A DNA stretch of 64,000 nucleotides from Pseudomonadota bacterium (lineage in GTDB: Bacteria > Pseudomonadota > Gammaproteobacteria > Burkholderiales > Thiobacillaceae), in the NCBI GenBank assembly GCA_030653935.1, contig JAURYL010000116.1, positions 19,730 to 83,729 of the forward strand, written 5' to 3'. A program made the position numbers and the translations under genes. Shown here one piece after another: positions 18,052-26,048 of the stretch (position 1 is its first letter; each line of letters starts with the position of its first letter). The notes under the pieces are model-generated. The model was not told the DNA's origin. It saw only the letters and a list, made by a program, of their open reading frames with translations, and did not search any database.

Positions 18052-19467
18052 ATGGCGGTCGCCGATGTAATGAAGATGATCCAGGATAACGACGTCAAAT
18101 TCGTCGATTTCCGTTTTACCGATACCCTAGGCAAGGAACAGCACGTCACCGTGCCAGTTTCCGAAAACGGATTCACCGAAGACAAGTTCACCGAGGGCCA
18201 CGCCTTCGACGGTTCCTCGATCGCCGGCTGGAAAGGCATCCAGGCTTCCGACATGCTGCTGATGCCGGACCCCGACACCGCCAACATCGACCCCTTCATG
18301 GACGAGGCCACCCTCATCCTGACCTGTGACGTCATCGAGCCGGACACCGGCAAGGGCTACGACCGCGATCCGCGTTCCATCGCCAAGCGTGCCGAGGCCT
18401 ACCTCAAGTCCACCGGCATCGGCGACACCGCCTACTTCGGCCCGGAACCCGAATTCTTCATCTTCGATTCCGTCACCTGGCATGACGACATGTCCGGCTG
18501 CCACGTCAAGATCAAGTCCGAAGAGGCCGCCTGGTCTTCCGGCGAGCAGACCGAAGTCGGCAACAGCGGCCACCGCCCCAAGGTCAAGGGTGGCTACTTC
18601 CCGGTTCCCCCGATCGACAGCCTCCACGATATCCGCGGCGCCATGTGCCTGGCCATGGAAGAAATGGGCGTGCCGGTCGAGGTGCACCACCACGAAGTCG
18701 CCACCGCTGGCCAGTGCGAGATCGGCACCAAGTTCTCCACCCTGGTGCAGCGCGGCGACTGGACCCAGATCCAGAAGTACGTGATCCACAACGTCGCCCA
18801 CAGCTACGGCAAGACCGCCACCTTCATGCCCAAGCCCATCGTCGGCGATAACGGTTCCGGCATGCATGTGCACCAGTCGCTCTGGAAGGATGGCAAGAAC
18901 CTGTTCGCGGGCAACGGCTACGCCGGCCTGTCGGAGATGGCCCTGTACTACATCGGCGGCATCATCAAGCATGCCCGCGCGCTGAACGCCATCACCAACC
19001 CCGGCACCAACTCCTACAAGCGCCTGGTGCCCCATTACGAGGCCCCGGTGATGCTGGCCTACTCGGCCCGCAACCGTTCCGCTTCCATCCGCATCCCACA
19101 CGTGGCTTCCGACAAGGCGCGCCGCATCGAAACCCGTTTCCCGGACCCGATCGCCAACCCCTACATGTGTTTCGCCGCGCTGATGATGGCCGGCCTTGAT
19201 GGCATCCAGAACAAGATCCACCCGGGCGACCCCGCCACCAAGAACTTGTACGACCTGGAGCCGGAAGAAGAAGCCGCCATCCCGACCGTCTGCCACAGCC
19301 TGGACCAGGCTCTGGAAGCACTCGACAAGGATCGCGAGTTCCTGACCAAGGGCGGCGTGTTCAGCAACGATTTCATCGATGCCTACATCAAGCTGAAGAT
19401 GGAAGAAGTCAACCGTATCCGCACGACCACTCACCCGGTCGAGTTCGATATGTACTACAGCGTGTAA
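18052..19467 (+). CDS. glnA: Glutamine synthetase type I
   Basis: 471 residues from the ATG at 18052, seven bases after AAGGAG; an in-frame GTG at 18007 is rejected. Family signatures are the beta-grasp FDGSSIAGW, the metal ligands in [10 protein letters not shown], the ATP-binding block from [18 protein letters not shown], the glutamate-site [12 protein letters not shown] and the adenylylation tyrosine in [10 protein letters not shown]. It condenses ammonia and glutamate with ATP; the NLYDL site indicates GlnE control of activity. Two NtrC sites and a sigma-54 promoter upstream indicate transcription by NtrBC under nitrogen limitation, and glnL and glnG lie just downstream. It ends in a strong terminator. 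Confidence 0.98.
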   Translation: MAVADVMKMIQDNDVKFVDFRFTDTLGKEQHVTVPVSENGFTEDKFTEGHAFDGSSIAGWKGIQASDMLLMPDPDTANIDPFMDEATLILTCDVIEPDTGKGYDRDPRSIAKRAEAYLKSTGIGDTAYFGPEPEFFIFDSVTWHDDMSGCHVKIKSEEAAWSSGEQTEVGNSGHRPKVKGGYFPVPPIDSLHDIRGAMCLAMEEMGVPVEVHHHEVATAGQCEIGTKFSTLVQRGDWTQIQKYVIHNVAHSYGKTATFMPKPIVGDNGSGMHVHQSLWKDGKNLFAGNGYAGLSEMALYYIGGIIKHARALNAITNPGTNSYKRLVPHYEAPVMLAYSARNRSASIRIPHVASDKARRIETRFPDPIANPYMCFAALMMAGLDGIQNKIHPGDPATKNLYDLEPEEEAAIPTVCHSLDQALEALDKDREFLTKGGVFSNDFIDAYIKLKMEEVNRIRTTTHPVEFDMYYSV

Positions 19468-19483
19468 GTCTTCGCGCTATAGC

Positions 19484-19519
19484 AAAGGGCGGACAGGTTG
19501 ACCTGTCCGCCCTTTTTTA
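19484..19519 (+). terminator. Rho-independent terminator of glnA
   Basis: A 14-bp perfect stem (AAAGGGCGGACAGG) with loop TTGA runs directly into a T6 tract, 16 bases after the glnA stop. Confidence 0.92.
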
Positions 19520-19571
19520 TTGCTCGCCGCGCGGGTGGTAATGACGACTACTTTGTATTTTTAACCGCCCC

Positions 19572-19784
19572 TCAGTTTCCGCGAGCGGCCGCTTCCAGGG
19601 TTTGCAGCCGTTGCTGTTCCACCAGCGCGGCGGCGTCCAGTTGTTGCTGGACACGCTCCTTGAGTTGCCGGCCCTGCTCGATTTCCTGTTTTTTCTCGGC
19701 GGCGACGATGGCCGTCGTCGCCACTGTCTCCGCGCCACAACCGAGCAATGCCAAGGGCAACACCAGAATGAACAACCTGAACAT
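19572..19784 (-). CDS. Small predicted lipoprotein
   Basis: 70 residues from MFRLFILVLPLALLGC. The hydrophobic signal ends in the lipobox LLGC, so Cys16 would be lipidated. The mature part is short, charged and helical (KKQEIEQGRQLKERVQQQLD), suggesting a coiled coil anchored in the envelope. A longer in-frame start at 19892 lacks a signal peptide at its end and is less likely. It stands between the glnA terminator and a divergent DUF4124 gene. No function is recognised. Confidence 0.6.
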   Translation of the reverse strand: MFRLFILVLPLALLGCGAETVATTAIVAAEKKQEIEQGRQLKERVQQQLDAAALVEQQRLQTLEAAARGN

Positions 19785-19884
19785 GATCACGCTCCATGAA
19801 CGAACAAGTCGTCCATGATAATGCGGACGCCGATAGCCGCCGTCGGCATCCTTATAATGGCGGCTGATTCCTGACGGCTCCACC

Positions 19885-20376
19885 ATGCTCAAATCTTCGC
19901 GCCCACGCCCGCACCCGCCCGCATCCCGCCATCTCGCGGCATGTTTGGCCTGCCTCGCATTCGCCTGGGGGAATGGCGCGCATGCCGAGATCTATAAATT
20001 CGTGGACGACAGCGGGCATGTCACCTACACCAACATGCCGCGCCCCGGCGCCAAGAAGCTCGACCTGGGGCCAAGCAGGAGCAGCACCGCCACGGCGGAA
20101 ACGAAGACCACGAAGAAGCGCGGTGCCAGCGCCAACCCTACTCCGGACTATTTCCCCCGCGTCGACCCCGGCACTCAGAGAAAACGCGATGACATGCGCC
20201 GACAACTGCTGGTTGAGGAAATGGACAGCGAACGACGCAACCTCAGCGCGGCGCAATCGGCCTTCACCAGTGGCCGCCGTCTCCCCGCCGCGGAGCAGAG
20301 CCGCTTGATGGATTCCGTCCGCCTGCACGAAAAGAACATCGAAATGCTCAACAAAGAGTTGTCGCATATTCGGTAG
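19885..20376 (+). CDS. Periplasmic DUF4124 protein upstream of ntrB
   Basis: 163 residues. A signal peptide (hydrophobic core about 18-30, cleavage near AHA) precedes a DUF4124 domain (EIYKFVDDSGHVTYTNMPRPG), then a Ser/Thr/Lys-rich linker and a charged C-terminal helix (about 90-163). DUF4124 genes often precede glnL-glnG in Betaproteobacteria; the role is not established. It may be co-transcribed with glnL although a palindrome lies between. Confidence 0.85.
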   Translation: MLKSSRPRPHPPASRHLAACLACLAFAWGNGAHAEIYKFVDDSGHVTYTNMPRPGAKKLDLGPSRSSTATAETKTTKKRGASANPTPDYFPRVDPGTQRKRDDMRRQLLVEEMDSERRNLSAAQSAFTSGRRLPAAEQSRLMDSVRLHEKNIEMLNKELSHIR

Positions 20377-20428
20377 CGTGCGCCGTGCGCACGATCCACA
20401 GCCAGTCGTGCGCACGGCGCACGCTACC
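20372..20428. repeat. Palindrome between the DUF4124 gene and glnL
   Basis: 23-base arms (GGTAGCGTGCGCCGTGCGCA and on) around a short CCACAGCCAG centre, overlapping the stop codon of the upstream gene. No T tract follows, so a terminator role is doubtful. Confidence 0.85.
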
Positions 20429-20479
20429 GGCTGGCTTGCTTCTTGCTAACCTTGAAGCACCTCTCACTCCAACACGCCC

Positions 20480-21511
20480 ATGACCCCCGCTGCCCCGAGC
20501 CTGGATTTGCTTGCCACCGCCGTGCTCCTCGTCGATGAACAGCGACTCATCAGCTATCTCAACCCGGCGGCGGAGAATCTGTTGGGCGTGTCCATACACA
20601 ATGCGCGGGGACGGCCCCTGACCAGCGCACTGGGCGAATGCACCGATCTGGTGCGCGTATTGGAATCCGCGCTAAAGGAGGGCGTCAGCTATACCGAGCA
20701 TGACCTGAACCTGCATCTGCTCGGCCAGAGCCTCACCCTCAGCGCCACCATCTCGCCACTGGAAAAACCTGCCGGATCCGCGCTGGTGGAATTGTGCGCG
20801 GCGGGCGGCGGCGCCCGTATCGCCCGCGATGAACAGGTGATGGCGCAAACCCAGGCCAGCCAGAACCTGCTGCGCCAACTGGCCCACGAAATCCGCAACC
20901 CGCTGGGCGGCATTCGTGGTGCGGCACAACTCCTGGAAGCGGAACTGGAAGAGAGTGACCTGAAGGAATACACCCAGGTCATCATTCAGGAGACCAACCG
21001 CCTGCAAACGCTGCTCGACCGCCTGCTGGCGCCGGCCAAGCGGCCTGTGGTGCAAACGGTGAACCTGCACGAAGTACTGGAGCGGGTGCGCAGCCTGCTC
21101 CTGGCGGAATACCCACGCCTGGAAATTCACCGCGACTACGACATCAGCCTGCCGAATCTGGAGGGCGACCCGGAACAATTGATCCAGGCCGTGCTCAATA
21201 TCGCCCGCAATGCCGCTCAGGCGCTTGATGGTGGCGGCCGCATCGTGTTGCGGACACGGGTGGCGCGCCAGGTCACGCTGGCGATGAAACGCTGGAAACT
21301 GGCGGTGCGCATCGACGTCATCGACAACGGCCCCGGCATTCCGGAAGACATGCGCGACCAAGTGTTCTTCCCGCTGATTTCCGGCCGCGAAGGCGGCAGC
21401 GGACTCGGTCTCACCCTGGCGCAGACCCTGATCCAACGCCACGAGGGCGCCATCCATCTCGACAGCCGCGCCGGCCATACCTGTTTCTCCATCCACCTGC
21501 CGATCAAATGA
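20480..21511 (+). CDS. glnL: Nitrogen regulation sensor kinase NtrB
   Basis: 343 residues, soluble. An N-terminal PAS domain (about 8-115) is followed by the dimerisation/phospho-acceptor helix with LAHEIRNPLGGIRGAAQLL (the histidine in LAHE) and an ATP-binding domain with NIARNAAQAL, DNGPGIP and GSGLGLTLAQ. It phosphorylates and dephosphorylates NtrC under PII control according to glutamine status. The start is 50 bases after a palindrome; the stop overlaps the glnG start by four bases (ATGA), indicating translational coupling. Confidence 0.96.
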   Translation: MTPAAPSLDLLATAVLLVDEQRLISYLNPAAENLLGVSIHNARGRPLTSALGECTDLVRVLESALKEGVSYTEHDLNLHLLGQSLTLSATISPLEKPAGSALVELCAAGGGARIARDEQVMAQTQASQNLLRQLAHEIRNPLGGIRGAAQLLEAELEESDLKEYTQVIIQETNRLQTLLDRLLAPAKRPVVQTVNLHEVLERVRSLLLAEYPRLEIHRDYDISLPNLEGDPEQLIQAVLNIARNAAQALDGGGRIVLRTRVARQVTLAMKRWKLAVRIDVIDNGPGIPEDMRDQVFFPLISGREGGSGLGLTLAQTLIQRHEGAIHLDSRAGHTCFSIHLPIK

Positions 21512-22905
21512 AACCAGTCTGGATCATCGACGACGACCGCTCCATCCGCTGGGTGTTCGAAAAAGCCCTGGCGCGGGAAAACCTGCCGCACCGCATCTTC
21601 GAGAGTGCCGAGGCCGCCTTGCGCGCCCTCGACGAGGAAGCGCCCGGCGCGGTGCTGTCGGACATCCGCATGCCCGGCATGAGCGGACTGGAGTTCATGG
21701 AGCGCCTGAAGGCCGAGCACCCGCGCCTGCCCATCATCATCATGACCGCCTATTCCGACCTCGATTCGGCCGTATCGGCTTTCCAGGGCGGTGCCTTCGA
21801 ATACCTGCCAAAGCCATTCGACGTGAACCACGCGCTGGAACTGATCCATCGCGCCCTGGAGGAAGGCAATCGCATCGACGTATCCGGCGGCCTGGAGGCC
21901 GGCCCCTCCGGTCAAGCCATGCTCGGCCAGGCACCGGCGATGCAGGAAGTGTTCCGCGCCATCGGCCGCCTGGCGCAAAGCCACACCACCGTATTGATCA
22001 CCGGCGAGACCGGCACCGGCAAGGAACTGGTCGCCCACGCCCTGCACCGGCACAGCCCGCGCCGCGACAAGCCCTTCATCGCGCTGAACACCGCCGCCAT
22101 CCCGAAAGACCTGCTGGAATCGGAACTGTTCGGCCACGAACGCGGCGCCTTCACCGGTGCCACCGCCTCGCGTCGGGGCCGCTTCGAGCAGGCCGACGGC
22201 GGCACCCTGTTCCTCGACGAAATCGGCGACATGCCCTCCGATCTACAAACGCGGCTGTTGCGCGTACTCGCCGATGGCGACTTTTATCGCGTCGGCGGCC
22301 ATGCCCCGGTGCGCGTCAACGTGCGCGTCATCGCCGCCACCCACCAGAACCTGGAAGATCGGGTACGTGCCGGCCTGTTCCGGGAAGACCTGTTCCACCG
22401 GCTCAACGTCATCCGCATCAAACTGCCTTCCCTGCGCGAGCGGCGCGAAGACATCCCGCTCCTGGCGCGCCACTTCCTGCAGAAGAGCGCACAGGAACTC
22501 GGTGTGGAAGTAAAACAGGTGTCCGACGAAGCGATGCAGGCGATAGCCGCCCTGCCCTACCCCGGCAACGTGCGACAACTGGAGAATCTCTGCCACTGGC
22601 TCACCGTCATGGCACCGAGCCAGGTCGTCGAAGCCAAGGACCTGCCGCCGGAAGAGCATCAGGAAGCGGCCACGACGGCTATGGACTGGGCCGATGCCCT
22701 TGCCCAAACTGCCCAAAAACAGCTCGCGCGGGGTGAATCCGGCATTCTCAACGATCTCACCAGCGAATTCGAACGCACCCTGATCCGCGTCGCCCTGGCC
22801 CACACCGGCGGCCGCAAGATCGAAGCCGCCAACCTGCTCGGCTGGGGCCGCAACACCCTCACCCGCAAGATTCAGGAACTGGGCATGGAAGCGGGCGAAG
22901 ATTGA
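21508..22905 (+). CDS. glnG: Nitrogen regulator NtrC, sigma-54 activator
   Basis: 465 residues: receiver (about 1-120, Asp in AVLSDIRMPGMSG), AAA+ sigma-54 activation domain (Walker A GETGTGKE, GAFTGA loop, GGTLFLDEIGDMP, arginine-finger region EDLFHRLNV) and a Fis-type helix-turn-helix at the C terminus (GGRKIEAANLLGWGRNTLTRKI). It is the direct activator expected at the two sites upstream of glnA in this window. It overlaps glnL by four bases. Confidence 0.97.
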   Translation: MKPVWIIDDDRSIRWVFEKALARENLPHRIFESAEAALRALDEEAPGAVLSDIRMPGMSGLEFMERLKAEHPRLPIIIMTAYSDLDSAVSAFQGGAFEYLPKPFDVNHALELIHRALEEGNRIDVSGGLEAGPSGQAMLGQAPAMQEVFRAIGRLAQSHTTVLITGETGTGKELVAHALHRHSPRRDKPFIALNTAAIPKDLLESELFGHERGAFTGATASRRGRFEQADGGTLFLDEIGDMPSDLQTRLLRVLADGDFYRVGGHAPVRVNVRVIAATHQNLEDRVRAGLFREDLFHRLNVIRIKLPSLRERREDIPLLARHFLQKSAQELGVEVKQVSDEAMQAIAALPYPGNVRQLENLCHWLTVMAPSQVVEAKDLPPEEHQEAATTAMDWADALAQTAQKQLARGESGILNDLTSEFERTLIRVALAHTGGRKIEAANLLGWGRNTLTRKIQELGMEAGED

Positions 22906-23346
22906 TGTAGCGCCGGCGTCTCGCCGGTATCGTGGGGCTGATCAGCGGTTGGCCAAGCGCGGCGTACCCAACCCGCGACGGTCGGAACTTCACGCCGCCA
23001 ATCGCGGGCAAGCCCGCTCCCACGATTAGCCGAAGCAGACATGTAGCGCAGGCGTCTCGCCTGCTTCGTGGGCCTGATCAGAAAGACAAAGCAGGCGAGA
23101 CGCCTGCGCTACATGCGAGCCTCCGGCGTCGCCCCGGCCAAAGGACGATTTTGGATTAGTCCAACTTCCGATTCCAGGTTAATCAGCACCGCTTGTCGGG
23201 TTACGCCGACATGAAGCCATCGGCTAACCCGACCTACGAGTTGGCTCACCATCATGGCGCCCGGTCAGATGGTCAAAGCCAAGGATCTACTTGGCCGGCG
23301 CCACAACGGCGCTATAGTTCGCTCATGTGTAACTGTGGGCAGACGC
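22906..23346. repeat. Repeat-filled intergenic stretch downstream of glnG
   Basis: 441 bases without a credible gene. 22914-22937 is a family B unit (TGTAGCGCCGGCGTCTCGCC), whose outer CCCACGAT complement recurs near 23017-23030. 23042-23113 is a complete family B palindrome (TGTAGCGCAGGCGTCTCGCC arms). 23192-23239 is another palindrome (TCGGGTTACGCCGA arms). The last 60 bases hold a possible promoter for the antitoxin gene. Confidence 0.75.
23291..23318 (+). promoter_or_regulatory. Possible sigma-70 promoter of the vapB-like gene
   Basis: TTGGCC, 16 bases, TATAGT, 29 bases before the antitoxin ATG. A moderate match judged by eye only. Confidence 0.35.
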
Positions 23347-23586
23347 ATGAAAAACCTGACTTTATCCCTGGACGACGAGGTTTATCGTCAAGCGCGCATC
23401 GCGGCGGCGGAGCGCGGAACTTCGATCAGCGCGCTGGTGCGCGACTATCTGCAAGCGCTCTCCCGTCCTTCCAGCGTCGTGATTGATCCTGCCGCGGCGC
23501 TGTTGGCGACACTGGATCAGGCGGGCGCATTCCGCGCGGCGGATCGTCTGAGTCGGGACGAGGCGCATGCCCACCACGCTGCTTGA
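23347..23586 (+). CDS. Ribbon-helix-helix antitoxin, VapB-like
   Basis: 79 residues from MKNLTLSLDDEVYRQARIAA, a typical N-terminal ribbon-helix-helix DNA-binding unit. The C-terminal tail (about 45-79) would wrap the toxin. The ATG at 23347 is chosen because the fold starts there. The stop lies 17 bases inside the downstream PIN toxin gene, so translation is probably coupled. It should neutralise the toxin and repress its own promoter. Confidence 0.82.
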   Translation: MKNLTLSLDDEVYRQARIAAAERGTSISALVRDYLQALSRPSSVVIDPAAALLATLDQAGAFRAADRLSRDEAHAHHAA

Positions 23587-23995
23587 TACCAACATCCTGC
23601 TTTATGCCATCTCCTCGTCCCCTGACGAGGCGGCCAAACGGCAGATCGCGCGTGCGCTATTGAGCGGCGCCGACTGGGGCTTGTCCATCCAGGTCTTGCA
23701 AGAGTTCTACGTCAACGCCACGCGCGGCGCGGCGCCGGCCATGAGCCATGAACTGGCCGAGACGGCCATCCGGCAGTTTCTGCTTCGCCCACTGGCCATC
23801 AACGATACCGCGCTCATGCTGAGTGCCCTGAAGATCAGGCGGCGCTATCAGTTGTCCTTCTGGGATGCCGCGATCATCGCCGCCGCCCAAGTGCTTGGCG
23901 CTGGCGTGGTGTATTCCGAAGACCTCAATCACGGCCAGGACTACGCCGGCGTTCGCGTCGTCAACCCTTTCCTCCAGGCCGAACGCGTTCAGTGA
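23567..23995 (+). CDS. vapC: PIN-domain toxin, VapC family
   Basis: 142 residues. PIN-domain acidic residues are visible: Asp in LLDTNILLYA, Glu in QVLQEFYVNA, and Asp in SFWDAAIIAAA with a further acidic residue in VYSEDL. It should be an Mg2+-dependent endoribonuclease of tRNA or rRNA. It overlaps the antitoxin gene by 20 bases, and its stop overlaps the GTG start of the AEC transporter gene, which may therefore be expressed from the same message. Confidence 0.88.
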   Translation: MPTTLLDTNILLYAISSSPDEAAKRQIARALLSGADWGLSIQVLQEFYVNATRGAAPAMSHELAETAIRQFLLRPLAINDTALMLSALKIRRRYQLSFWDAAIIAAAQVLGAGVVYSEDLNHGQDYAGVRVVNPFLQAERVQ

Positions 23996-24939
23996 CCCCA
24001 GACTTCTTCATTCAACTCCTCCTGCAAGTCTGGCTACCCATCGCCCTGCTGGTCGCGGCCGGTGGCGCCTGGGTGCGCTTTCGGCCGCAATTCCCGGCCA
24101 ACGCTCTGCGCGTCAATCTGAACCGCTTGGTGATCGACGTGTTTGCTCCGCCGTTGCTGTTCGCGCTGTCGGCGCAAGCCACCATCAGCCGCGAACTGCT
24201 CACCGTGCCGGTCCTGACCATCGCCGGCATCGCCATCAGCTTCGCCCTGCTCTATCCCTTGCTCTGGCATACCGCGCTGGGGCGCGGGTTGAAACGCGAG
24301 ACGCGCGCCGCCATCCTGCTCGCCGGCACCTTCGGCAACGTGCTGTTCATGGGCTACCCCACGCTCACCTTTCTGTATGGCGACATCGGCGGCAGTTACG
24401 CGGCGTTCGCCGACGTGCTCGCCTCGACGCCGCTGGTCTGGACCTTCGGGGTCTGGGTCGCCACCCGTTTGGGGCATGAAGGGGGCCAAGGCATCAGCCT
24501 GTTCCGCACCGTGCTGGCGCTGCCCCCGATCTGGGGTTTTGTCCTCGGTTTCACGGTCAACCTCAGCGGCCTCGAAGTCGCGCCCCTGATCACAGCCGCC
24601 AAGTTCATGGGCCAGGCCACCATCCCCATCATGCTGTTCACCCTCGGCCTGTCGATTCCCTGGGGCGACCTCAAACCCACCCGCCCGGTGCTCGCCGCCG
24701 TCGCCGTGAAACTGCTGATCGCCCCGTTCCTGGTGTATGCCCTGGCGCGCGCCAGCTTCGGCGATCTGCGCCCGGCCCAGATCGGCGCCATCCTGGAAAC
24801 CGCCATGCCCACCATGCTCATGGCCGCCTCCTTCGCCGACCGCTTCAATCTCGACGTGCGCGCGGCGGCCCTCACCGCCAGTTGGACCAGCCTGCTGTTC
24901 CTGCTGACCTTGCCGGGGTGGATCGCGTTTTTACGGTGA
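23992..24939 (+). CDS. AEC (auxin efflux carrier) family transporter
   Basis: 315 residues, starting at a GTG that overlaps the vapC stop. Ten hydrophobic segments are arranged as the five-plus-five repeat of AEC transporters, with the conserved GNVLFMGYPTL in the first half and GQATIPIMLFTLGLSI opening the second half. It is probably an inner-membrane secondary carrier of organic anions or amino-acid derivatives; bacterial members include malate and malonate carriers. The substrate cannot be deduced. The link to the toxin-antitoxin pair is probably accidental. Confidence 0.88.
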   Translation: MTPDFFIQLLLQVWLPIALLVAAGGAWVRFRPQFPANALRVNLNRLVIDVFAPPLLFALSAQATISRELLTVPVLTIAGIAISFALLYPLLWHTALGRGLKRETRAAILLAGTFGNVLFMGYPTLTFLYGDIGGSYAAFADVLASTPLVWTFGVWVATRLGHEGGQGISLFRTVLALPPIWGFVLGFTVNLSGLEVAPLITAAKFMGQATIPIMLFTLGLSIPWGDLKPTRPVLAAVAVKLLIAPFLVYALARASFGDLRPAQIGAILETAMPTMLMAASFADRFNLDVRAAALTASWTSLLFLLTLPGWIAFLR

Positions 24940-25157
24940 GGAACCGGGCAGCTTTCGCAACGCCGATCCTGGATGACACCTGCCCGGAAATGACCGTGCC
25001 CGGATGAATGTCCACGCTTATCATGTGAGCCGTGCTGATCTAGCGCTGTTTCCGCCAGATCAAACACGAATTATCATCTTTCACCCTAACCAGATCGCCG
25101 CTGCGCCGCAGCCGGCCCTTTTCACCGGCCACCCAGCCGAGATTTCAGGAGCAGACA

Positions 25158-25265
25158 ATGAAAGGCCAAGAAGGCAAGAAAACCGCGAAGAAAGAGCCCG
25201 CCAAGACCATGAAGGAAAAGAAGGCGGATAAAAAAGTCAAGAAAGAGGAAAAACAGCGGCAATAG
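25158..25265 (+). CDS. Small lysine-rich protein
   Basis: 35 residues, of which about half are Lys and Glu (MKGQEGKKTAKKEPAKTM...). AGGAG lies seven bases before the ATG, and a GGCGGCCC-GGT-GGGCCGCC hairpin (25272-25290) follows the stop. The composition suggests a disordered, nucleic-acid-associated peptide. No family is recognised; it could be spurious, but the signals on both sides favour a gene. Confidence 0.5.
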   Translation: MKGQEGKKTAKKEPAKTMKEKKADKKVKKEEKQRQ

Positions 25266-25336
25266 GCATTCGGCGGCCCGGTGGGCCGCCCTATGCGAAT
25301 TGCTCTCCCCCCTCCCAATATTCGGATATCCAGCCC

Positions 25337-25795
25337 ATGGCCGCCTGGCTCCCCGTTCTGAAAGCCGCTTTGCCCTATGTCAGCAACATCGTTGCGGCGG
25401 CGCTGCCCGTATTCACCTCGCGTCGTGGCCAGGATGCCACGGGGGATCTGGTCGGCCGCCAGATCGCCGAACTCCAGGCAGCGGTCACCAGCAATGCGGA
25501 GACCATGAAAGGACTCGCGGCTCAGCTTGAACAAACCCTCTCGGCGATCGCGACGGGTGAAACCGACCAGACGCAACGTCTGGCCACACTTCAGGAAGCG
25601 CTCGCGCGCTGCGACAGCACCGCCAACCTGGCGCAAGCCCAGGTCACCCGCCTGGAGAGCGTGGCGGCGGCATTGCAGGCACGCGTCGACGGCTTCGAAC
25701 AGCTAGGTGAGGGTACCCGGCGCCGCGACACCACGGTCGCCACCATCGCCGTGGTCGCGCTGATCGTCGCCGTGCTCGCCTTGCTGCCGCGCTGA
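25337..25795 (+). CDS. Hypothetical tail-anchored coiled-coil protein
   Basis: 152 residues. The N-terminal stretch (about 1-28) is mildly hydrophobic, the middle (about 38-120) is a long amphipathic helix with heptad character (IAELQAAVTSNAETMKGLAA, LAQAQVTRLESVAAALQARV), and the last 18 residues form a membrane helix (TIAVVALIVAVLALLPR). The arrangement suggests a C-terminally anchored inner-membrane protein. It is not a recognised family. It stands alone between two palindromes. Confidence 0.65.
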   Translation: MAAWLPVLKAALPYVSNIVAAALPVFTSRRGQDATGDLVGRQIAELQAAVTSNAETMKGLAAQLEQTLSAIATGETDQTQRLATLQEALARCDSTANLAQAQVTRLESVAAALQARVDGFEQLGEGTRRRDTTVATIAVVALIVAVLALLPR

Positions 25796-25818
25796 CCGCG
25801 CGCGCCGAGGCATTCGGC

Positions 25819-25885
25819 CCGCAAGCGGAGCCTCCTACGCGCTGCGAATCACCGGGGAATGCGACGTAGGAGCGTCCGCTTGCGG
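25819..25885. repeat. Palindrome CCGCAAGCGGAGCCTCCTACG
   Basis: Twenty-one-base arms (25819-25839 and 25865-25885, starting CCGCAAGCGG) enclose 25 bases. One more unrelated palindromic family, upstream of the nosZ control region. Confidence 0.8.
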
Positions 25886-25953
25886 CGCGCACCACCGCTG
25901 AAATCGCTTATCACCAATACCCATGTAGGCGCAGGTGCTTTTTTGCCCGATAC

Positions 25954-25967
25954 ATGACAATCATCAA
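25954..25967. promoter_or_regulatory. FNR/DNR-type operator upstream of nosZ
   Basis: On the minus strand TTGAT-GATT-GTCAT, one base from the TTGAT-N4-GTCAA pattern bound by Crp/Fnr-family DNR/NnrR regulators. It lies 82 bases before the nosZ ATG, a suitable distance for activation under anoxic, nitrogen-oxide conditions. A second dyad, TGACAATTTGTCG, lies at 26004-26016. Confidence 0.6.
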
Positions 25968-26048
25968 GATATAACCCTCCCGAATGGTCTAAATAGTCTA
26001 GTGTGACAATTTGTCGCACCCCCTATCTCTTCCATTCCAGGAGGCACC

